Assembly (NCBI GenBank): GCA_947172415.1
Contig: OX359191.1
Coordinates: forward strand, 7,735,130-7,799,129
Source: Chondrosia reniformis
Taxonomy: Eukaryota; Porifera; Demospongiae; Chondrillida; Chondrillidae
Direction of reading: 5' to 3'
DNA length: 64,000 bases
Both the position numbers and the translations under genes were made by a program. Shown piece by piece: positions 59,401-64,000 of this stretch; the first letter of the stretch is position 1; every line of letters starts with the position of its first letter. The notes under the pieces were generated by a model. That model made no database searches and was not told the DNA's origin. It saw nothing but the letters and a program-made list of their open reading frames with translations.

Positions 59401-62400
59401 CTACTGTAGAAGTATGGTTACTACGTATATGCTAATATGTATATGTAGTACCTTCATTAGGGTAAAGGCATCGTCATAGGCCATGACTGAGCTGCCACAG
59501 GCTCTGAATACTTCAGCATCATCCCATGCCAAGGCAGACAAACCTGATGTTCCAGGTTCAACTTTCCTAGAGACACACTCGTACGGACAGGCTAAATGTA
59601 CAATGGAAACAATATATTGGTACATATCAAATAGCTCGAAATTTTGGCAGCGAATTTATTTTGGCGTATTTGCAGTTTCGAGAACAATCCACCAATATTG
59701 AAATCACCAAACTACACCAAACATTGGAGAACAACTGTCTTATCAGTAAAATTGCCAAAGTAAAATCCACCAAGCATCATAATTAAAGTAATTTGTCAAA
59801 TATTTTTTCTGGCAAAATTTCCTTCTATATATATATATATTGGTAACTACGTATATAGGTTCATGTATGCACTTACGTTGTCCATTCTCCTTATCACCAT
59901 GGAGCCATGTTTTGGTGCTTGGATGGTATATTCTAGCATAAGTTTCAAATTGTATTTCATTTTCTCCTGTGATTACTGGTAACAATTTAAATGTTGTGTC
60001 TTTGTCAAAATCAGGGGTTGAATTTGTCTTTTCCACTAGCATCAAGACATTTTGATCTTTTGGAATACTTAGGTATTGCTGAGTTAAGAGATGTTTGAAA
60101 CAGACTTTCTCTCCCCAATTAATTGTCTCTCCACTCTTACTGTCTTCACCATTTCTGGTTCCAGGCTTCTTCTCAATTGCCCAATAAGTAATAGCAGAAG
60201 TGGAGGGTTCCTTTAACTTTCCTTGGATTGTTTTTCTTCGCCTGAGGTGAACACCTTCTGTAACCACTTTAATTTCCTCGGCAAAAGATCCTTCAGCCAC
60301 TAAATAGCACTCCATCTCACGATGAAACAAACGTACACAACTATTTGCCTAAGAATTAACAATTACTATAGTACTTACACTGCATAGTTCAAAATACATA
60401 CAATACATACGTATAAGATACGTACATGCATACATATATATGACTGCCTAAAGTTTCATGCGATCAATGTTAATTTTAATGAGGCAAAAGATGAAAATTA
60501 TATAAAACCCAAGTTGTGCAGTTGTTTATTTGTTGCTCCTATATATAACCAGTAAAAGCATCATGGATATGCATTCTCAATTATTTTGGCTTTGTATATA
60601 AATGCTTTCAATGGAAATCTGTACATCCTTATGTATTAATTCTCTAACAACAGACCTTTAGTGTTGAGCCATCTTTGGCTTTTCTATTTGGTCTAAAGTG
60701 TGGCACAATGATGAAAGATGATTCACTAGCAGAAAGATTCAATTCATGGCTGAAAGGGAAGAGATAGAAACAAAGTAGGAGACAAGGGGCTTAGGGTGGA
60801 ATTTGAGGGAAAATGTGTTGCAAGCATGTAAATATAAACTCTTCCATTGCACCTATATACGTACCAATTGCTATTCAGTGACTCTCCAATATCATTAAAT
60901 TTTCTGTCACTTGAATGCAAAAACTGTCCTTCCGTCTTGTAACTTTCAAACATCACTTGATCATTCATTCGAACCTAATAAATAATGTATATGTATGTAC
61001 ATATATATTAACTTGAAGAAAAGCCTCAATTGAGACAGTTTCATGTACGTACCTCATCCCCAACAGACCGAATTCTGTATCTGGGTAGGATTGTAAAGAT
61101 ACAAGTTTGAGAGTTGTCTTGTGTCAAATCAATCTAATTAGAAAGAAAAATGTAACAATTATAACTTATAACTAATGATTTATCTATATATATATATATA
61201 TGCAGATTTAAAAATTATATTTAAGTACAGTAAATTCTTGGTATAAAAACATATGTACATACGTATATATAAAACTATTGATGCTATAATTATGAATGGT
61301 AAATACAATAGAGAACAAATTTAATTTTCATTTTAATATAAAAATAAAAATTGAATATATGCAGTGTTTATAAATTATAACATTCAACTTTGAAGCATTT
61401 TTGGCAAGCTTTAAAAAACAATGTCATTAATATATAATCCATCAGCATAACCTTTAATCTTACCTTCAAATTGGTACTTTCTAGTAGTGAGGTGAAAGAT
61501 GGGTTTACAGCCAGAAATTTCTTTGTGAAGGTGTGTTGCAGCTGTATCTGAGCACCATACAATACAGACTGCCCTGAAAGTCTCTCCTGGTCTGAATCAT
61601 TCTCCTTCACTTCCTTGTCTGCATTTTTCTATAACATTTTAGAAAATTCTCTACTGACAAAGCTTATTGATTACATTAGAGCAGGACTTCTGACTTACTT
61701 GGGCAGTTTTTAGTGATCTTTTCTCCTCAACAGTCAATTGAGACTCAAAGTTTTTGCCATATTGAAGTTTTAGTTTCTGTCTCATGATAACAAGCCTGTC
61801 CTGTGCTTTATATCGGTTTGCTGTCAGGACTTTGTAGCAAGCACCTGATAATACATTTATAATACATGAACACGTACAGAATATGGACACCATATATATA
61901 CACATGATCATGAGGTGATTGAAAGTTTTATTTTATATATAGTGAAAAACATTTGCAGGAGAATAACTGTCAAATATTTCTTGCAAAATACTCTGTTTTG
62001 GGTCATGCATACTTGGATTTTGCAAAATATCCTGCCAGAAATATTACTTCTCATGCATTTTACAGTATATAGTACATTTCAGATATACAATGCACACACT
62101 ATACATTCGAAATATTGAAAGGCTATCAAACACTCTCACCAGGCCTATAACCATGGATTATATTCATTTTGATGACAATTCAAAAAAACAATCCATTTAT
62201 ATAAGCACAAAACTCAATTTATTTTAATATACCAAAGCTTAACTTCCTAGCTTTTGAAGGAACATTATATACGTAGGTTTGACTTACAATGGATATTAGG
62301 CAAAATAGGATCACTCCAGGATGAACCAACCGGATAGACACAGACATTTTGAAGTTTATTGCTATATAATGTCAAGTAGGTTAATATCACCATTATATAA

Positions 62401-63330
62401 TAGATGCATGTGTTTGAATTCAAAGTAAAAATACTTAATATCTACATACTCAGTGCAGTGATTATATACACGTACATTATACTATATATACAGTATTGTG
62501 AACCATATATGCATATGTGACAAAAGGGCTGGTTCTTTTGAATTCTTTTGAAAGAGAAATTAAACTATACAATATATACAGTGTAAATATATAAAGTAAC
62601 AGAAAATCTTATAGACTTTTATAATAAATATACAATAGGTATATACAGTCATTAATATTTCACATTCAAATTTATACATTGCCGTTGTTTTACTTTGAAA
62701 TATTACATTATTGATTATTGTTCTGTTTCAGAGGTTATATAAATCTGCCTTCTATAATTTAGCAACTACAGTGGTTGCTATCCATTACAAGCTGGGGCCC
62801 ATGTCATGATCAGCAGATATTTTTGTCTCAGCACCCATCAAATTAATCATCACATTGTAAGGTTAGTGCAAACTAGTACAACTATTGATAAATATATAGT
62901 GAAATTTAATATATTCATGATCACTAAGTCGTAGCAATATATTTTGAAGACTAAAACTTGTTCTGTTAGGATTATTGCATATATACGTATATACAGGAGA
63001 GTATTAGCTATATACTGCAATTTATAGGTTTATAGAGTATATATACTCAGACTCTTACCACGAAATGTTGGAATACACGTATGCATAACCATCTCCTTCT
63101 TGTGTGTACAGTAAGATAGTGTCTCCGATGCGCAAAGGATCATTTTTAACAGTAGCTTGCTTTTCAGGAGAAGGTTCGAACTCTCGGCCGGCAAGAATAG
63201 GATCAGCTACAGTATTTACCTCACTACGGCCTTTGTCTGGGGTAAAATACGTAGATCTAGGACGCAGACAGGACCCTCGATATAAACGCAAAGAAGGAGG
63301 CTCAGACACTTCGTCCTGCTTCTCAGCCAT
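41421..63330 (-). CDS. Inositol 1,4,5-trisphosphate receptor-like calcium release channel
   Basis: One gene with several dozen exons, from ATG at 63,330 to TAA at 41,421-41,423, which overlaps an AATAAA signal. Domains in order: N-terminal ligand/suppressor region (LRIGDTILLYTQEGDGY at 63.1 kb; CYKVLTANRYKAQ at 61.8 kb); MIR region (IRSVGDE at 61.1 kb; LFHREMECYLVAEG and CFKHLLTQQYLSI at 60.0-60.3 kb; IYHPSTKTWLHGD at 59.9 kb); RIH region (59.3-55 kb); RIH-associated region (about 47.5-45.3 kb); S1-S6 (45.0-43.2 kb), with RSVTKNGKSLLW before S5 and FGIIVDTFSELRDER after S6; CFIC...HVKHEHNMWNY (Cys2/His2 linker, 43.1-42.1 kb); and a helical tail (DFFPILRARCL). These match IP3 receptors along the whole length. 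The known family role is ER calcium release on IP3 binding. Pore and ligand-core departures are listed under findings. Confidence 0.9.
42285..42450 (+). repeat. Dispersed intron repeat, copy 1
   Basis: GAGCCAAGGACTTATAGAAG... GAAGGGTGGAATTCCCAGAAA... TCCAAGGCTCTTTAGGTTT. Diverged member of a family of about 200 bp found five times in introns of this gene. Confidence 0.75.
44521..44585. repeat. Short inverted repeat
   Basis: TAGAATTCAGGAAA (44,521-44,534) is perfectly mirrored by TTTCCTGAATTCTA (44,572-44,585). MITE-like hairpin in an intron. Confidence 0.7.
44643..44812. mobile_element. MITE-like hairpin element
   Basis: An inverted repeat of about 170 bp. Outer ends AACACAATC/GATTGTGTT, inner arms AGCTATTCAGAATTTG.../...AAATTCTGAATAGCT and CAGCTGTTTCTTGTACAA/TTGTACAAGAAACAGCTG. 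TTGTA occurs on both flanks, a possible target duplication. No coding capacity. Confidence 0.6.
47150..47385 (+). repeat. Dispersed intron repeat, copy 2
   Basis: Same family as 42,285, with an internal duplication of the CAGCCCAGTAGAGAAGAAG part. Ends near TAGCATGTAGAAAAATGGGGT. Confidence 0.78.
48012..48188. mobile_element. pogo/Tigger-like MITE
   Basis: Flanked by TA. Left end CAGTGGAATCTCATTAAAG, right end TTATAATGAGATTCTACTG, i.e. complementary ends of about 20 bp typical of pogo-type elements. 177 bp with flanks, no open frame. Confidence 0.75.
49032..49250 (+). repeat. Dispersed intron repeat, copy 3
   Basis: AGAGCCAAGGATTCACAAAG to TAGCATGTAGAAAAATGGTG; includes ATCACTGATGAAGGGTGGAA and CTCTCTCCAGGGTTTAGTTC. 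Confidence 0.8.
50810..51035 (+). repeat. Dispersed intron repeat, copy 4
   Basis: GGATTCACAGAAGATCAAG to TAGCATGTAGGAAAATGGT; includes GATCACTGATGAAGGGTGGA and CCCCTATAGGCTCTTT. Closest to the inverted copy at 57.9 kb. Confidence 0.8.
54535..54780. repeat. Dispersed repeat with internal 36-bp tandem
   Basis: Three tandem copies of a unit of about 36 bp (GCAAATACTCATATTTGCCC then TATCTCTCACCATACT) at about 54,663-54,770. The surrounding sequence (CAACTCTATCAAATGG, GATGTCAGCATTCACAG) recurs at about 63,660-63,850 with only one unit, so the tandem expanded within a dispersed repeat. Confidence 0.8.
57838..58045 (-). repeat. Dispersed intron repeat, copy 5 (inverted)
   Basis: Reverse-complement member: AAAGAGCCTATAGGGGAACT at its left to GGATTCACAGAAGACCAAG (read on the minus strand) at its right. 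Confidence 0.8.
59291..59408. mobile_element. pogo/Tigger-like MITE, diverged second copy
   Basis: Shares TCCCTTATATTGAATATTCA and the right end TTATAATGAGATTCTACTGTA with the element at 48,012. The left end is degraded (GTGAAATCTCATTACAG) and the middle is shorter. Confidence 0.6.
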
Positions 63331-64000
63331 GCATTCGCGGTAGTTCAGGACCTGCTAACTGTGAAATAAAAGGATGCCAAGAGTATTTACCACCATTGCC
63401 AAATATGAATATCATTAAAAATCCATTACTGAGTGCACCAACAATAATATTATTATTAATGATACCTTTGGCAGGAACCACAGCACCAATACAAGCTTAA
63501 GGATAAAACATGATCATGAGTCTCTATGGTTCGGCCAATTCCTTGTAACTTTTGATCAGAGATACGGTACCCTCACATTGTATATAGTTTTTTGGAGAAG
63601 TTTGTACAGATTATACATGTGCATATATAATTCACCATATATGCATATGAAGCTGTAACTTGCTGTCAACTTTCACTGACATCCTTTAGTGTACATTTAT
63701 TGTTCTAACTTTATCAAACACCAACATATGAAGCTAATATTTGATGTCAGCATTCACAGGCATGTACGAAACATTTCCAAAGAGTTTTTGAAGATTTAAT
63801 TTATGTTCATATTTGCCCTATTTCTCATCATACATATGAGTGTATATCCTACAATATATAAAACGCAGTGGCTAGAGTACTGGTACCGGTAACGGAATGT
63901 ATTGCGTTAAAGTGCCGGTACCGGTACACAAAAAGTGAGCTATTAAAGTGTATACAAAAGTGGTTAAGCACCGTCAAGAATTATTATAAATATATATAAG
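63331..64000. other. 5' flank of the IP3-receptor-like gene
   Basis: No gene seen. It should contain the promoter of the gene reading left. 63,660-63,850 is a member of the dispersed repeat also at 54,535. Near 63,880-63,930 are closely spaced GGTACCGGTA motifs (palindromic core TACCGGTA), of unknown meaning. Confidence 0.45.

Noticed and set aside
63880..63930. GGTACCGGTA motifs suggesting a regulatory palindrome
   Set aside because: Too little context to claim function; may be part of a repeat cut by the window edge.
1..64000. CRISPR arrays, bacterial operons, tRNA or rRNA genes
   Set aside because: The sequence is eukaryotic with spliced genes. The repeats seen are MITEs, mini- and microsatellites and segmental duplications. 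I recognised no cloverleaf or rRNA signature by eye.

Overview
This is eukaryotic DNA: AT-rich and crowded, with short introns carrying GT/AG borders, AATAAA-type 3' ends, many MITE-like and microsatellite repeats, and metazoan gene families. The IP3-receptor-like and TRPA-like channels with small introns, together with the very frequent TACGTA/ATATACGTA words, fit a sponge. A demosponge such as Amphimedon queenslandica is my best guess, by inference only, since no search was possible.

Region 1 (1 to about 34 kb) is a tandem array. It has eight copies of an intronless methyltransferase gene of the NNMT/PNMT/TEMT family (minus strand), each convergent with a copy of a CEP19-like gene (plus strand, multi-exon). 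Four copies of the 3' half of a TRPA-type cation channel gene (minus strand) are interspersed. The array is a doubled superunit in the order MT1-MT2-MT3-TRPA(A)-MT4-TRPA(B), then MT5-MT6-MT7-TRPA(C)-MT8-TRPA(D). Positions of about 2,047-17,090 recur at about 20,041-33,940. The 1.1 kb size difference is explained by two insertions found only in the first block: a 942-bp foldback element with a 9-bp target duplication, and a 188-bp retroposon-like piece with an 8-bp target duplication. All eight methyltransferase frames are open. The CEP19-like copies are uneven: two have recognisable N-terminal exons (copies 2 and 6), three begin at the long middle exon (3, 5, 7), copy 1 is cut by the window edge, and two keep only the last exon (4 and 8).

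Region 2 (31.9-40.2 kb) is the only full-length TRPA-like gene: ankyrin repeats, six membrane segments, the TRPA signature IGLAVGD after S6, and a C-terminal coiled coil. The other three TRPA copies break in the intron just before the S1 exon, so they are 5'-truncated fragments.

Region 3 (41.4-63.3 kb) is one large gene with several dozen exons on the minus strand for an IP3-receptor-like channel: N-terminal ligand-domain and MIR regions, RIH and RIH-associated regions, six-segment pore, and the C-terminal Cys2/His2 linker. Its pore filter and part of the ligand-binding core differ from canonical IP3 receptors. Its introns hold a dispersed repeat of about 200 bp (five copies), pogo-like MITEs and other hairpin elements. 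The last 0.7 kb has no gene that I can support.

Nothing links the methyltransferases, CEP19-like genes and channels into one pathway. TRPA and IP3-receptor-like channels both belong to calcium signalling, but their adjacency may be chance. The notable feature is the recent and repeated amplification of the block.
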